DNA of 64,000 bases from NCBI RefSeq assembly GCF_021044565.1, contig NZ_CP087997.1, forward strand, positions 1,736,001 to 1,800,000, read 5' to 3'. The translations under genes were made by a program, and so were the position numbers. Positions 1 through 15,356 of this stretch are shown here, one piece after another. The DNA comes from Subtercola endophyticus (GTDB lineage Bacteria > Actinomycetota > Actinomycetes > Actinomycetales > Microbacteriaceae). Positions within the stretch are counted from its first letter, which is position 1; every line of letters begins with the position of its first letter. Below the pieces are notes generated by a model that saw nothing but the letters and a program-made list of their open reading frames with translations, had not been told where the DNA came from and did not search any database.

Positions 1-980
1 CTGTAGAGCTCCGGCGCCACGTTCAGACCGTAAATGGGCTGACCGGATGCCCAGATGAGTGCACTGCCCGCCCGAACCCGATTCACCGCGGTGTCGCCTG
101 CTTTCACAAGCTCGACGGTTGTTCCTCGCAACCGCACGACCGTCGAACCCACGGTCGCGACGGTGTTCTCGTGCGACAGAACGGCCTCAGGATACGGCTC
201 GAAAAGACCGCGCAGGTCTTGCAGAATGAAGGTCGGCCGAGAGTCTTTATCAGCCGCGAGCAACTGCTTAGCACCGTCGATGCCCGTGAGCACGTGCACC
301 GAGGGGATGCCCGCCCGGTTGGCCCCGATGATGTCTGTATCGAGGCGATCGCCGATGAACAGCGGAGTCTTCGCCGCAAACCGGTCGACGGCCGCGTCGA
401 AGATCGCCTTCTCGGGTTTGCCGCCTACCACCGGCAGCGTTCCCACCGCGGTATGCACTGCCGAGACCAGGGTTCCGTTGCCCGGAGCGACGCCTCCCTC
501 GACCGGAATCGTCCAGTCGGTGTTCGTCGCGACCCACGGAATGCCGCGGTGCAGCGCGAAGCTGGCCTGGGCCAAGTCGCGCCACGACACGTCGGGCGAA
601 AACCCCTGAATGACCGCCGCCGGCTGATCGGCCGACTGGCGTGTGACGGTGAATCCGCCCTTTTCGACCTCGCTGGTGAGGCCTTCGCCTCCGACCACCA
701 AGATCAGTGATCCGGCCGGAACCAGCCCGGCGAGCAGCTTCACGGCAGCCTGCGGACTCGTAACCACGTCATGGGGAACGACGTGCAAGCCGAAACTCGC
801 CAGATGATCGGAGACCTGCACGTCGGTACGCGAGGCGTTGTTTGTGATGTAGCCGACCCGAACACCTTCACCCGATGCGCGGTTGAGCGCGTCGACAGCA
901 AACTCGATCGGGTTGGCACCGGCATACACGACCCCATCGAGGTCGGCCAGAATCACATCGACGCCATCAAGCGGGGTCAC
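1..980 (-). CDS. HAD-superfamily IIA sugar/glycerol-phosphate phosphatase, 3' end beyond window
   Basis: A GTG start at 980 follows a GGAG ribosome site by a few bases, and the frame stays open to the window edge, so about 326 residues of the N-terminal part are present. The four HAD motifs are visible: DLDGVVYAG at residues 13-21 (nucleophile and acid Asp), TNN (motif II), the Lys of GGKPEKAIFD (motif III) and IGDRLDTDI (motif IV). The C2 cap between motifs II and III is that of the NagD/IIA subfamily. In mycobacteria a HAD-IIA glycerol-3-phosphate phosphatase sits next to a TPR protein and tyrS, as here. The substrate is inferred from family only. The gene lies 10 nt after the TPR gene and is probably co-transcribed with it. 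Confidence 0.88.
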   Translation of the reverse strand, partial: MTPLDGVDVILADLDGVVYAGANPIEFAVDALNRASGEGVRVGYITNNASRTDVQVSDHLASFGLHVVPHDVVTSPQAAVKLLAGLVPAGSLILVVGGEGLTSEVEKGGFTVTRQSADQPAAVIQGFSPDVSWRDLAQASFALHRGIPWVATNTDWTIPVEGGVAPGNGTLVSAVHTAVGTLPVVGGKPEKAIFDAAVDRFAAKTPLFIGDRLDTDIIGANRAGIPSVHVLTGIDGAKQLLAADKDSRPTFILQDLRGLFEPYPEAVLSHENTVATVGSTVVRLRGTTVELVKAGDTAVNRVRAGSALIWASGQPIYGLNVAPELY

Positions 981-990
981 GGATGCTCCA

Positions 991-2001
991 CTACTCTTTC
1001 GGGGCTTGAACAGACTCACCGGACTCCTCGTCGCTCTCGACCTCTTCTTCGAACATCTCGACCTCTTCTTCGAACACCTCGATCAGGTCATCGTCGGCTA
1101 CCGACGCATCGAGTGCCGCTTCCGCCCGTTCTGCGTGGGCGCGCCAGGTGGCTGCATCGGCGGAACGGTTCATGTCGTCGAGAACCTCGGCATACGCCCA
1201 GAACAGGTCGGGGCTGTAGCTGTACGCGCGAGACGCGTCGAGCTGCGGAATCTCGAGCTCGGCCAGCGCCAGGTCGGGCTGTTCCAAGTCGAGTCTGGCG
1301 CCGGACATGGCGATAGCCACCGCTACTTGCGACGCCGGCGACAGCGAGTCCCGGGGAACAGAGCGCCCCAGTTCCAGCGCGCGGTCGGGCCGGCCGAGCC
1401 CGCGTTCACTGTCGACCATCAAAGCCAACTGCTCGTTCGAACCCGAAATGCGTCGGTACGTGCGCAGCTCACGAATGGCCAGGGCATAGTCACCGGTCGC
1501 ATAAGCCGTAATAGCGAGCGTCTCACGCACCATGCCGATGCGTCCCGCTCGACGTGACGCAGAGATAGCGTGCCGATGAGCGAGCTGCGGATCTTCGTCG
1601 ATGAGCCGAGCGACCATAACCAGGTGTTTCGCCACGCCCTCGGCGTTCTCTTTCGACAGCGTCTTCAACTCGTTGTAGGCGACTCGGTCGAGTTCCTTCA
1701 CCGAAACGTCGTCGGGAATCTCAGGGTCGTCGTGATGGGGGCGAACGGCGCGCAGCTCTCGAGCGCGCAGTGCTTCGGGTGTGGGCGCCTCATCACGGCG
1801 ACCGCCACGCTGCTGATCTCGCGCACCCGGGGCCGCGCTGCGCGCCGGCTTGCCGTCGCTCGTCCAGAGCTTGCGTTCGTTGCCACCCGCTTGTCGGGGT
1901 TTGGATGCCCGGGGGTGCGCCGATGCGGAACGTGCACCATCGGAGCGAGGGCCGTCTTCGCGCCGCCCGGGCCGCTTCTCGCGGTCTGTCGAATCGCTCA
2001 T
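991..2001 (-). CDS. TPR-like conserved actinobacterial protein with acidic tail
   Basis: A 336-residue protein. The first 90 residues are Arg/Gly/Ser-rich and low in complexity. Residues from about 100 to 290 are helical, with repeated Ala/Leu patterns (for example LAHRHAISASRRAGR and ATGDYALAIRELRTYRR) typical of degenerate tetratricopeptide repeats. The C terminus is strongly acidic and contains a 7-residue tandem repeat (VFEEEVE, MFEEEVE) encoded by a 21-nt direct repeat near 1038-1079. No signal peptide or membrane segment is seen, so a cytoplasmic role in protein contacts is likely. Its position between the rRNA operon and the HAD phosphatase matches the actinobacterial TPR/HAD neighbourhood. 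Its molecular role is not known. Confidence 0.8.
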   Translation of the reverse strand: MSDSTDREKRPGRREDGPRSDGARSASAHPRASKPRQAGGNERKLWTSDGKPARSAAPGARDQQRGGRRDEAPTPEALRARELRAVRPHHDDPEIPDDVSVKELDRVAYNELKTLSKENAEGVAKHLVMVARLIDEDPQLAHRHAISASRRAGRIGMVRETLAITAYATGDYALAIRELRTYRRISGSNEQLALMVDSERGLGRPDRALELGRSVPRDSLSPASQVAVAIAMSGARLDLEQPDLALAELEIPQLDASRAYSYSPDLFWAYAEVLDDMNRSADAATWRAHAERAEAALDASVADDDLIEVFEEEVEMFEEEVESDEESGESVQAPKE

Positions 2002-2101
2002 GACACTCCTCCTGGTGAACTTTCCGCTGTGTAGATATCGATCCCAGCCTATTCGTTCATTGGTTCGAAGGCTGGGTGTTATGAAGACCGGGTGTTAAAC
2101 A

Positions 2102-2133
2102 GAAGAGGCCCACCTGGTGGGGTGGGCCTCTTC
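2102..2133 (-). terminator. Terminator of the rRNA operon
   Basis: A 13-bp inverted repeat (GAAGAGGCCCACC with its complement, very short loop) lies just after the 5S gene. On the minus strand it is followed by a T-rich stretch (TTCTGTTT). It fits an intrinsic terminator of the rRNA transcript. Confidence 0.85.
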
Positions 2134-2142
2134 GTCAAGTTG

Positions 2143-2261
2143 AGTCCGGCGGTGTCCTACTCTCCCACAAGGTCTCCCTTGCAGTACCATCGGCGCTGAG
2201 AGTCTTAGCTTCCGGGTTCGGAATGTTGCCGGGCGTTTCCCTCTCGCTATGGCCACCGAAA
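2143..2261 (-). rRNA. rrf: 5S ribosomal RNA
   Basis: Read on the minus strand, the segment begins near GTTTCGGTGGCCATAGCG and contains the conserved loop CCGAACCCGGAAGCTAAG and the closing CCGCCGGAC, about 118 nt in all. It is the last gene of the rRNA operon, after the 23S gene and directly before the terminator. The ends are placed by the complementarity of the two terminal strands and may be off by a few bases. Confidence 0.92.
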
Positions 2262-2373
2262 CATGTTCGACCTTTTTTACGGTCATTGAATGTTTCTGCA
2301 GTTGCTGCAGTATTCAGTTGTGTTGTCACCACAGTATGTGTGTGGTGGGTTACCCGACCGTATGTCGGGAACC

Positions 2374-2389
2374 ACAGAGTGGACGCGAG
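2374..2389 (-). other. 3' half of the 23S rRNA processing stem
   Basis: The plus-strand string ACAGAGTGGACGCGAG is the near-perfect reverse complement of positions 5674-5689, on the other side of the 23S gene (15 of 16 pairs). In the precursor RNA the two would close a long-range stem around 23S, the usual substrate for RNase III-type processing. Confidence 0.7.
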
Positions 2390-2444
2390 TGCCTTTGAGG
2401 CAGAAGTTTTTTCAGCCACCCTTTGTGGGGGTGGTGGTGTTGTT

Positions 2445-5555
<3,111 letters not shown>

Positions 5556-5673
5556 CAAAACAAAACATACACATACAAAGACCAATGTTTATCCCGATCC
5601 AAAGACCGGGGAACATTGATTATCAGTCCACAAAACAAGACCCCGAAGGATCAAAATTTCGCGGCTGATGATG

Positions 5674-5689
5674 CTCGCGTCCACTGTGT
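5674..5689 (-). other. 5' half of the 23S rRNA processing stem
   Basis: CTCGCGTCCACTGTGT on the plus strand pairs with 2374-2389 across the 23S gene, with 15 of 16 positions complementary. Confidence 0.7.
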
Positions 5690-5898
5690 AGTTCTCAAAA
5701 TACGGGCGGCACCCCACACCACAACTCCCCCAAAAGGAAGCCGGCATGAGGCCCATAAGTTACAAACAACCCTCCATCCGAAGACGAAGAGATGCCCGGT
5801 CCCTCAGGACCCAACAGCGTGCACCACACCCACGACACGTGAACATTCCGTTCCAAACCCCGAAGGATCGTACTAAAAACAACCACGCCGTTAAGCGC

Positions 5899-5908
5899 TT
5901 GTCATATG
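5899..5908 (-). other. 3' half of the 16S rRNA processing stem
   Basis: TTGTCATATG on the plus strand is the exact reverse complement of 7700-7709 on the other side of the 16S gene (10 of 10), so the two can close a stem around the 16S precursor. Confidence 0.6.
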
Positions 5909-5997
5909 TTCCACCCATGAGCGCCACCAACACATAACTTGCGTTGAAATGACTGTCACTGCAACTCCGCTGTATACAGACGGACAGTGAACGTGCT

Positions 5998-7530
<1,533 letters not shown>

Positions 7531-7699
7531 GTATATACGCGCCACACCACCCACGGGAATCGAAGGCAATGCGACAAGTTTGATGCTGACAGAACAAATC
7601 ATTACTGACTTGCTTGTCCGCAACCACCCCAAAGGGCAGCTGCTAATTTCAATTTCCCAAAGGAACCCAAACCATCCAAAAGATGATCCAGGGATTTGG

Positions 7700-7709
7700 C
7701 ATATGACAA
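7700..7709 (-). other. 5' half of the 16S rRNA processing stem
   Basis: CATATGACAA on the plus strand is exactly complementary to 5899-5908 beyond the other end of the 16S gene. The nearby minus-strand TTTGAGAACTCAACAGTG resembles the box-A type leader element of actinobacterial rRNA operons. Confidence 0.6.
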
Positions 7710-7934
7710 TTGTGCACACTGTTGAGTTCTCAAAGATCGGACACACCCAACCAGCTTGTCCGCTACAAAGAACGGGGCCGAAAGGGGCAACTTCACTATC
7801 TTATATCTTCATCTGGCAGCTGAAGCCCAAACTCTCAAAATCTTGCGACTCGAGGTTTTCTTCAGTGCTGAGATGGCCCCGCTTGAGGCCGGTAAGCTCT
7901 TCCGCTTTCCGAACCTTTGGGGTGACAAGAGACA

Positions 7935-7963
7935 ACATTACGGTCATGTTTCATGGCTGGCAA
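7935..7963 (-). promoter_or_regulatory. Candidate rRNA operon promoter
   Basis: On the minus strand, TTGCCA (7963-7958) and TAATGT (7940-7935) are separated by exactly 17 bases, a good housekeeping-sigma promoter. It lies about 400 bases before the 16S 5' end, so the leader would be long. A second, weaker candidate (TTGGGC with TATAAG, wide spacing) lies nearer 7800-7835. The leader 7531-7930 holds no gene. Confidence 0.6.
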
Positions 7964-7976
7964 GTTATGTGTACGT

Positions 7977-7995
7977 CCCGGGCGTGTCGCCCGGG
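7977..7995 (-). terminator. Hairpin between tyrS and the rRNA promoter
   Basis: A perfect 8-bp stem (CCCGGGCG, loop TGT, CGCCCGGG) lies between the tyrS stop and the rRNA promoter. It is placed to end tyrS transcription, but no T run follows on the minus strand, so terminator function is uncertain. Confidence 0.45.
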
Positions 7996-8027
7996 TTTCC
8001 GGCAATCTTCCTGCGGAAGTGAGATTT

Positions 8028-9335
8028 TCACACCACAAAAGCGCCCGCCAGAGACTTCTTGCCGCGGCGGAGAACCACGATTCCACCCGGGAGAGCGACG
8101 TCTCCGGCAGTGAGCGCATCGTTGTCGAGCTTCACATTGTTCGCGTACACACCACCCTGGGCGAGCGCACGCCGAGCCTCGCTGACCGAAGCGCAGAGCT
8201 TCGTCTCCACGACGAGCTGCACCACCGGTGTCGTTGCGGCTGTCTCTACCGTGACCACCTCCCCCAAAGCCTGACGCAGCGTCAGCTCGGGGAGATCGGC
8301 CAGCTCGCCCTGTCCGAACAGTGCGGCCGCAGCCGCGATGGCAGCATTGGTCGCCTCTTCGCCGTGCACCAGCGCGGTCACCTCGAAGGCGAGGGTGCGC
8401 TGCGCTTCGCGGCGGAACGGTTCTGCCGCGACGGCCGCCGCGAGACGATCCAGCTCGGCCCGAGTGAGGAAGGTGAAGATCTTGAGCCGCTCGATAACGT
8501 CGGCGTCGTCGGTGTTGAGCCAGAACTGGTAGAAGGCATAGGGGCTGGTGAGCCGATCATCCAGCCAGACCGCATTGCCTTCGCTCTTGCCGAACTTCGT
8601 GCCGTCGGAGTTCGTGATGAGCGGAGTACCGATGGCATGCACGCTCGCCTGCTCCGCACGCCGAATGAGATCGGTGCCGCTGGTGAGATTGCCCCACTGG
8701 TCGCTCCCCCCGGTCTGCAACACACAGCCGTACGTGCGGTAAAGCTCGAGAAAGTCTAGTCCCTGCAGAATCTGGTAGCTGAATTCGGTGTAGCTGATGC
8801 CCGCGTCTGAGTTGAGTCTGGCGCTCACCGCGTCTTTTTTCAGCATGGTACCCACGCGAAAGTACTTTCCGATATCGCGCAGAAAGTCGATGGCGCTCAA
8901 GGGCGCGGTCCAGTCGAGGTTGTTGACCAGCCGGGCGGCGTTGTCACCCTCGAAACTCAAGAATCGCGACACCTGCGCCTGGAGGTAACCCACCCATTCG
9001 GCGACAGTGTCTCGCGGCGTCAGCGTGCGCTCGGCCGTCGGGCGCGGGTCGCCGATCAGACCGGTCGACCCGCCGACGAGCGCCAACGGGTGATGCCCGG
9101 CGAGTTGCAAGCGTCGCATCACGAGCAGCTGTACCAGGTTGCCGAGGTGCAGGCTCGAAGCGGTCGGGTCGAATCCGCAATAGAACGTGATGGGGCCGCC
9201 GTCGAGCGCCGCCTTGAGCTCGAGTTCGTCGGTCGACACATGGATGAGGCCCCGCCACTTCAGTTCCTCCCACACGGAGTCGAACGTCGGGTCATTCGTT
9301 TGGGCAGACAACACTGCCGTCTTGGGCGCAGACAC
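8028..9335 (-). CDS. tyrS: Tyrosyl-tRNA synthetase
   Basis: Charges tRNA-Tyr with tyrosine in the cytoplasm. The 435-residue protein has the class I signature HLGN at about residues 63-66 (in PTASSLHLGN), the tyrosine/tRNA-binding GGSDQWGN near 209-216, the KMSKS-type loop KFGKS at 247-251, and a C-terminal S4 RNA-binding domain of about 65 residues. I chose the GTG at 9335, which follows a GAGAGG-like ribosome site and gives the typical N terminus MSAPKT. The frame is open 8 codons further upstream, but that extension has no support. The rRNA operon follows in the same direction. Confidence 0.95.
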   Translation of the reverse strand: MSAPKTAVLSAQTNDPTFDSVWEELKWRGLIHVSTDELELKAALDGGPITFYCGFDPTASSLHLGNLVQLLVMRRLQLAGHHPLALVGGSTGLIGDPRPTAERTLTPRDTVAEWVGYLQAQVSRFLSFEGDNAARLVNNLDWTAPLSAIDFLRDIGKYFRVGTMLKKDAVSARLNSDAGISYTEFSYQILQGLDFLELYRTYGCVLQTGGSDQWGNLTSGTDLIRRAEQASVHAIGTPLITNSDGTKFGKSEGNAVWLDDRLTSPYAFYQFWLNTDDADVIERLKIFTFLTRAELDRLAAAVAAEPFRREAQRTLAFEVTALVHGEEATNAAIAAAAALFGQGELADLPELTLRQALGEVVTVETAATTPVVQLVVETKLCASVSEARRALAQGGVYANNVKLDNDALTAGDVALPGGIVVLRRGKKSLAGAFVV

Positions 9336-9417
9336 GCCTCTCAGGGTACAGCGGCCCACTGCGGGCGAGAAATTGGTCGACTAGTATAGTGACAGATACT
9401 CAGGTAAGGAGCTCGTC

Positions 9418-9834
9418 ATGAACAACCAGCCGCCGCACGACATCATCGGAGTCGTGACGGAAGGGCCGTACAAAGGCTGGAACGTTCGAATCGACCGACG
9501 CGAGCGCCACGAGCACCTCGTCTCCGTCTGGAGAGGCGAGTTCGATCTGTATCCCGTTCTCGACGACACCTCGCTGTCGCTCTGGCTCGCGGCGAACCCC
9601 ACTCACTGGTCGCACCCCGAGCCGCCACCTCCCGTCGGCGTCGAGGGTCAGTTCGTGGGCGGCGGTTTCACGGGCGATCGGGTGCTCATCCAGTCGCTGC
9701 CGAGCGACGAAGGCGGGTACGTCGTCATCCGCTGGAACCCTGACGCCGAGACGACGGCGACCGAAACGTTCGACGACCTCCCAGATCTGCTGGCCTGGTA
9801 CGACGCCGTCGAGATCGACTGGTCGGCTGGTTGA
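9418..9834 (+). CDS. Hypothetical small acidic protein
   Basis: A 138-residue soluble protein with no signal peptide or membrane helix. An AAGGAG ribosome site lies 7 bases before the ATG. A TATAGT/TAGTAT pair at 9382-9390 could serve as a -10 box. The sequence is rich in Trp, Asp and Pro, with a WNVRIDRRERHEHLVSVWRG block and a C-terminal half resembling a small beta-rich domain. I do not recognise the family. It is one of the few plus-strand genes in the window and is divergent from tyrS. Its stop codon abuts the mpg stop codon in the palindrome TGATCA. Confidence 0.8.
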   Translation: MNNQPPHDIIGVVTEGPYKGWNVRIDRRERHEHLVSVWRGEFDLYPVLDDTSLSLWLAANPTHWSHPEPPPPVGVEGQFVGGGFTGDRVLIQSLPSDEGGYVVIRWNPDAETTATETFDDLPDLLAWYDAVEIDWSAG

Positions 9835-10465
9835 TCAGGGCGCGAGCTTGGGGTGGCGTTTGTACGGCGAGACGGTGGGATCGCCTGGAATGAAGAAGCG
9901 CCACGGGTAGCCTTCGCCACCACCGAGCCCGCTGAGGCCGGTGCGTAGGCTGGTTTCGACGGGCACCGGATGATCGGGCATCCGAAACTCGTACGGCGAA
10001 ACCGACAGCGAGGCACCGCCGTCAGAGAGCGGAATGCCCATTGCTTTGGTGAGTCGAGCGGGTCCGCGTGCGAGGTCACGCAGGGGCACCGATTCGCCTC
10101 GTCGTTGGCGTGCGAGCTCGATTCCGTCCACCACCTCGCCGGCTCGCAGCAGAATGCCGCTCGCAGAGCCGGCCGGCGAGCAGACGATGTTCGCGCACGT
10201 GTGCATGCCGTAGGTGAAATACGTGTACAGGTGAAACGGTTCGCCGAACATCACGGAATTACGAGCGGTCTTGCCTCGGAACGAGTGTGATCCCGGGTCT
10301 TCGCCGACACCGAGGTACGCCTCGACCTCGGTGATGCGCAGCGAGGTCGTGCCTTCAGCGGACGTTCGACTCAGGATGCCGCCGAGAATGAGCGGCGCGA
10401 CCTCTACCGACGGGCGCGCGAAAAACTCGGCAAGCGCCGCGCCGTTCCACGGCGCGGGAGTGGGC

Positions 10466-10482
<17 letters not shown>
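9835..10482 (-). CDS. mpg: Alkyladenine (3-methyladenine) DNA glycosylase, AAG/MPG family
   Basis: Removes alkylated purines such as 3-methyladenine in base excision repair. The 215 residues match the full length of the bacterial family. Typical blocks are TEVEAYLG (residues 51-58, with the catalytic Glu), DPGSHSFRGKTARNSVMFG, the tyrosine-rich HLYTYFTYGMH, the NIVCSP segment and the C-terminal LARGPARLTKAMGI and WRFFIPG. An MPG gene near tyrS is also found in mycobacteria. Its start overlaps the end of the preceding small membrane-protein gene by 17 bases, which suggests coupled translation at the 3' end of the arg operon. Confidence 0.93.
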
Positions 10483-12189
<1,707 letters not shown>

Positions 12190-12223
12190 TTAGCGGGGCC
12201 GCCCGTGGCAGCCGTGTGCGAGT

Positions 12224-13147
12224 TCATTGCTGGCGAAGCAGCCATACCAACAGGGCCTTCTGGGCGTGCAGGCGGTTCTCCGCTTCATCCCAGATGACGC
12301 TCTGCGGGCCGTCGATGACATCGGCTGCCACCTCGTAGCCGCGGTCGGCCGGCAGGCAGTGCATGAAAAGGGCATCGGACTTGGCATGCGCCATCAGCGC
12401 CTGGTCGACCTGGTAGCCGCCGAAGACTTTGACGCGCGCGGCCTTCTCGTCTTCTTTGCCCATGGATACCCATGTGTCGGTGACGACGATGTCGGCGCCG
12501 GTCACGGCTTCGACAGGGTCGACGAGAACGATAGCCGAACCTCCGGTGCGCGCGGCGATGGCCCGGGCATCCTGAATCACAGCAGCGGAGGGCGCATAAC
12601 TTTCGGGGGCTGCCACCCGCACGTGCATGCCTGCGGTGGCGCAGGCGAGCAGGTACGACTGGCCCATGTTGCTGGCCCCGTCGCCCAGAAAGCTGACGGT
12701 CAGACCGGCGAGATCACCACGGTGTTCACGAATGGTCAGCAAGTCGGCGAGCAGCTGGCAGGGGTGAAAATCGTCGGAAAGGGCGTTGACCACGGGAACC
12801 GTCGTGCCGCGAGCCATGTCTTCCAGCCCGCTCTGGGCGTAGGTGCGCCAGACGATGGCGGCGACCTGGCGTTCGAGAACGCGGGCGGTGTCTGTCGCCG
12901 TCTCTTTTCCGCTCAGCTGGCTGTTGGCCGTGCTGATGATGAGGGGGCTGCCGCCGAGATCGGCGATGCCCACCGCGAACGAAACGCGGGTGCGGGTCGA
13001 CGACTTGTCGAAGATGACGGCCACGGTCTGCGGGCCGGCGAGCGGCTTCGTGGCGTAACGGTCGCGCTTCAGCTCGGCGGCCAGGTCGAGGATCTCGGCC
13101 TGTTCGGCGGGAGTCAGGTCGTCGTCGCGAAGAAAGTGGCGGGTCAT
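12224..13147 (-). CDS. argF: Ornithine carbamoyltransferase
   Basis: Makes citrulline from ornithine and carbamoyl phosphate. The 307 residues have the carbamoyl-phosphate loop SSTRTR (49-54), the HPCQ motif (128-131), and the ornithine-binding HCLP motif near residue 265. This is the normal full length for an anabolic enzyme. The start overlaps the argD stop by 4 bases, so translation is probably coupled within the argCJBDFH transcript. Confidence 0.96.
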   Translation of the reverse strand: MTRHFLRDDDLTPAEQAEILDLAAELKRDRYATKPLAGPQTVAVIFDKSSTRTRVSFAVGIADLGGSPLIISTANSQLSGKETATDTARVLERQVAAIVWRTYAQSGLEDMARGTTVPVVNALSDDFHPCQLLADLLTIREHRGDLAGLTVSFLGDGASNMGQSYLLACATAGMHVRVAAPESYAPSAAVIQDARAIAARTGGSAIVLVDPVEAVTGADIVVTDTWVSMGKEDEKAARVKVFGGYQVDQALMAHAKSDALFMHCLPADRGYEVAADVIDGPQSVIWDEAENRLHAQKALLVWLLRQQ

Positions 13148-14421
13148 GTGGTGCTTTCGGGGTCTGGAGTGGGCTCAGAGTCGGGGGCGTCTGCTACGGA
13201 TTCGAGCGGCGCGGGCGGGTAGCCGAGGGCGGTCAGGGCCACGCTGAGGCGGGTGATGAAGATGTCGACCTCGAGCTCACGGATGATCAGGGGCGGGGCC
13301 AAGCGGATGCTCGACTCGTTCGCCGCGTTGATGATGAGCCCGGCATCCATCGCCGCCGCAGCGAGTTTCAGGGCGATCGGTTCGGAGAGGCCGAGGCCGA
13401 TCAGCAGCCCGTGGCCACGGATCTCTTGGATCAGCGGCGAGTTCAGCGCGGCGACGCGCTCGCGAATCAGGATTCCCTTACGCTCGGCGTTGTCGACGAG
13501 ACCGGACTGCTCGATCTCTTCGAGTACCGCGTTGGCGGTGGCCGTGGCAAGCGGGTTGCCGCCGAAGGTGCTGCCGTGCATCCCGCGCTGGAACAGGTCG
13601 GATGCCCAGCCGAACGTGACGAGCGAACCGATGGGGATGCCGCCGGCCAGGCCTTTGGCGATGGTGACCGCGTCGGGCTTGATGCCGGCGTGCTCGTAGG
13701 CGAACCACCGGCCGGTGCGGCCGATACCGGTCTGGATCTCGTCGAGAATGAGCAGCACGCCGTGCTGCTCGGTGAGCTCCCGCGCGCGCACGAGGTAGCC
13801 CTCGGGCAGATCGACCACACCCGCTTCGCCCTTGATGGGCTCGAGAAAGAGTGCGGCGACGGTGTCGTCGATGGTGGCTTCGAGTGCTGCGATGGTGGAA
13901 TCGATGTGGATGACCCCGCCCGGCATCGGGTCGAACGGCGCCTGCATCTCGCGCTTGCCGGTGAGCGCCAGCGAACCCATGGTGCGGCCGTGGAACGAAT
14001 TGGTCAGCGAAACGATCTTCGTGCGCTTTCCCGAGCTGTTCAGGCGGGCCAGCTTGAAGGCCGCCTCGTTGGCCTCGGCGCCGGAGTTGCAGAAATAGGC
14101 GCGGCCTTCGGGGCCTGCGCCGGTGATGCGCTTGAGGCGTTCGGCGAGCGCCAGCTGCGGGCGGGTCGAGAAATAGTTCGAGACGTGCGCGAGGGTGCCG
14201 ACCTGGCGGGTCACGGCGTCGATGACCACCGGATGCGCGTGGCCGAGCGAGTTGACGGCGATGCCCGCGAGAAAGTCGAGGTACTCCTTCTCGTTCTCAT
14301 CCCACACGAAGGCGCCACGCCCGTGGGTCAGCAGGGCCAGCGGCTGACCCATCGTGCGCATCAGCGACTCGTTGAACGTGTCGACCCAGCTGGACGGAAT
14401 CACGTCGGGTTGTGTTGTCAC
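13144..14421 (-). CDS. argD: Acetylornithine aminotransferase
   Basis: PLP enzyme converting N-acetylglutamate semialdehyde to N2-acetylornithine; it may also serve lysine synthesis. From the GTG at 14421 the protein has 425 residues. The start is set by its GTGA overlap with the argB stop and by the family-like N terminus [12 protein letters not shown]. Class III aminotransferase features are [26 protein letters not shown] and the PLP lysine in [13 protein letters not shown] (near residue 256). The frame is open 56 codons upstream, but that region is argB in another frame. Confidence 0.95.
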   Translation of the reverse strand: MTTQPDVIPSSWVDTFNESLMRTMGQPLALLTHGRGAFVWDENEKEYLDFLAGIAVNSLGHAHPVVIDAVTRQVGTLAHVSNYFSTRPQLALAERLKRITGAGPEGRAYFCNSGAEANEAAFKLARLNSSGKRTKIVSLTNSFHGRTMGSLALTGKREMQAPFDPMPGGVIHIDSTIAALEATIDDTVAALFLEPIKGEAGVVDLPEGYLVRARELTEQHGVLLILDEIQTGIGRTGRWFAYEHAGIKPDAVTIAKGLAGGIPIGSLVTFGWASDLFQRGMHGSTFGGNPLATATANAVLEEIEQSGLVDNAERKGILIRERVAALNSPLIQEIRGHGLLIGLGLSEPIALKLAAAAMDAGLIINAANESSIRLAPPLIIRELEVDIFITRLSVALTALGYPPAPLESVADAPDSEPTPDPESTT

Positions 14422-15356
14422 AAGTACTCCTCTGTAACGACTCTCTCTGCTCGCAACGTCTTCTCGGCGTCGGTCACCACTTCGGTACCGATGCCGCTCT
14501 GCGTGAAGACCTCGAGCAGAATCGAGTGCGGAATGCGGCCGTCGATGATGGCCGCTTTGGCTACTCCCCCGTCGACGGCTTCGAGGCACGCCGACATCTT
14601 GGGAATCATGCCGGATTCGAGGCTCGGCAGCAGGTCACGAAGCGCATCGGAACCGATCACCGAGACGAGCGAGTCGCGGTTCGGCCAATCGGAATAAAGA
14701 CCGGCGACGTCGGTCAAGATGACCAGCTTCGCTGCGCCCAGGGCCACGGCGAGCGCGGCGGCGGCGGCGTCTGCGTTGATGTTCAGTACCTGCCCCGGCT
14801 CGTCGCGATCGGGGGCGATCGACGAGATGACGGGGATGCGCCCGGCGGCAAGGTGCTCGAGCACGGTTTCGGGGTTGACACCCACCACATCTCCGACGAG
14901 GCCGAGATCGACGGTTTCTCCCGCGATCTCGATGAACCGCTTCTGCCCCTCGAAGAGCCCGGCGTCCTCACCCGAGAGCGCGGTGGCCAAGGGCCCGTGT
15001 TCGTTGATGTGCGTCACGATGTCGCGGCTGATCTGGCCGGTGAGCACCATGCGAACGACATCCATCGCCTCGGGGCTGGTGACACGGTAGCCGCCGCGGA
15101 ACTCGCTCTCGATGCCGAGGCGATCGAGCATCCGGGAGATCTGCGGGCCCCCGCCGTGCACGACGACGGGCTTGATGCCGGCGTAGCGCAGATACACGAT
15201 GTCTTCGGCGAAGGTGCGCTGCAGGTCGGGGTCGACCATCGCGTTGCCGCCGAACTTGATGACCATGATCTGGTCATGGAACGTCTTGAGCCAGGGCAGA
15301 GATTCGATCAGCGTGGCCGCTTTGACGGCGGCGAGATCATGAGAGTTGTCGGTCAT
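14418..15356 (-). CDS. argB: Acetylglutamate kinase
   Basis: Phosphorylates N-acetylglutamate, usually the arginine-inhibited step. The 312-residue protein starts [10 protein letters not shown] at 15356, with its ATG overlapping the argJ stop by one base. Amino-acid-kinase features are [11 protein letters not shown] near residues 34-44, [10 protein letters not shown], and the [13 protein letters not shown] and LTDVAGLY segments for ATP binding. An N-terminal helix before the kinase core is typical of the arginine-sensitive hexameric form, so feedback inhibition is likely but inferred. Confidence 0.95.
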   Translation of the reverse strand: MTDNSHDLAAVKAATLIESLPWLKTFHDQIMVIKFGGNAMVDPDLQRTFAEDIVYLRYAGIKPVVVHGGGPQISRMLDRLGIESEFRGGYRVTSPEAMDVVRMVLTGQISRDIVTHINEHGPLATALSGEDAGLFEGQKRFIEIAGETVDLGLVGDVVGVNPETVLEHLAAGRIPVISSIAPDRDEPGQVLNINADAAAAALAVALGAAKLVILTDVAGLYSDWPNRDSLVSVIGSDALRDLLPSLESGMIPKMSACLEAVDGGVAKAAIIDGRIPHSILLEVFTQSGIGTEVVTDAEKTLRAERVVTEEYL

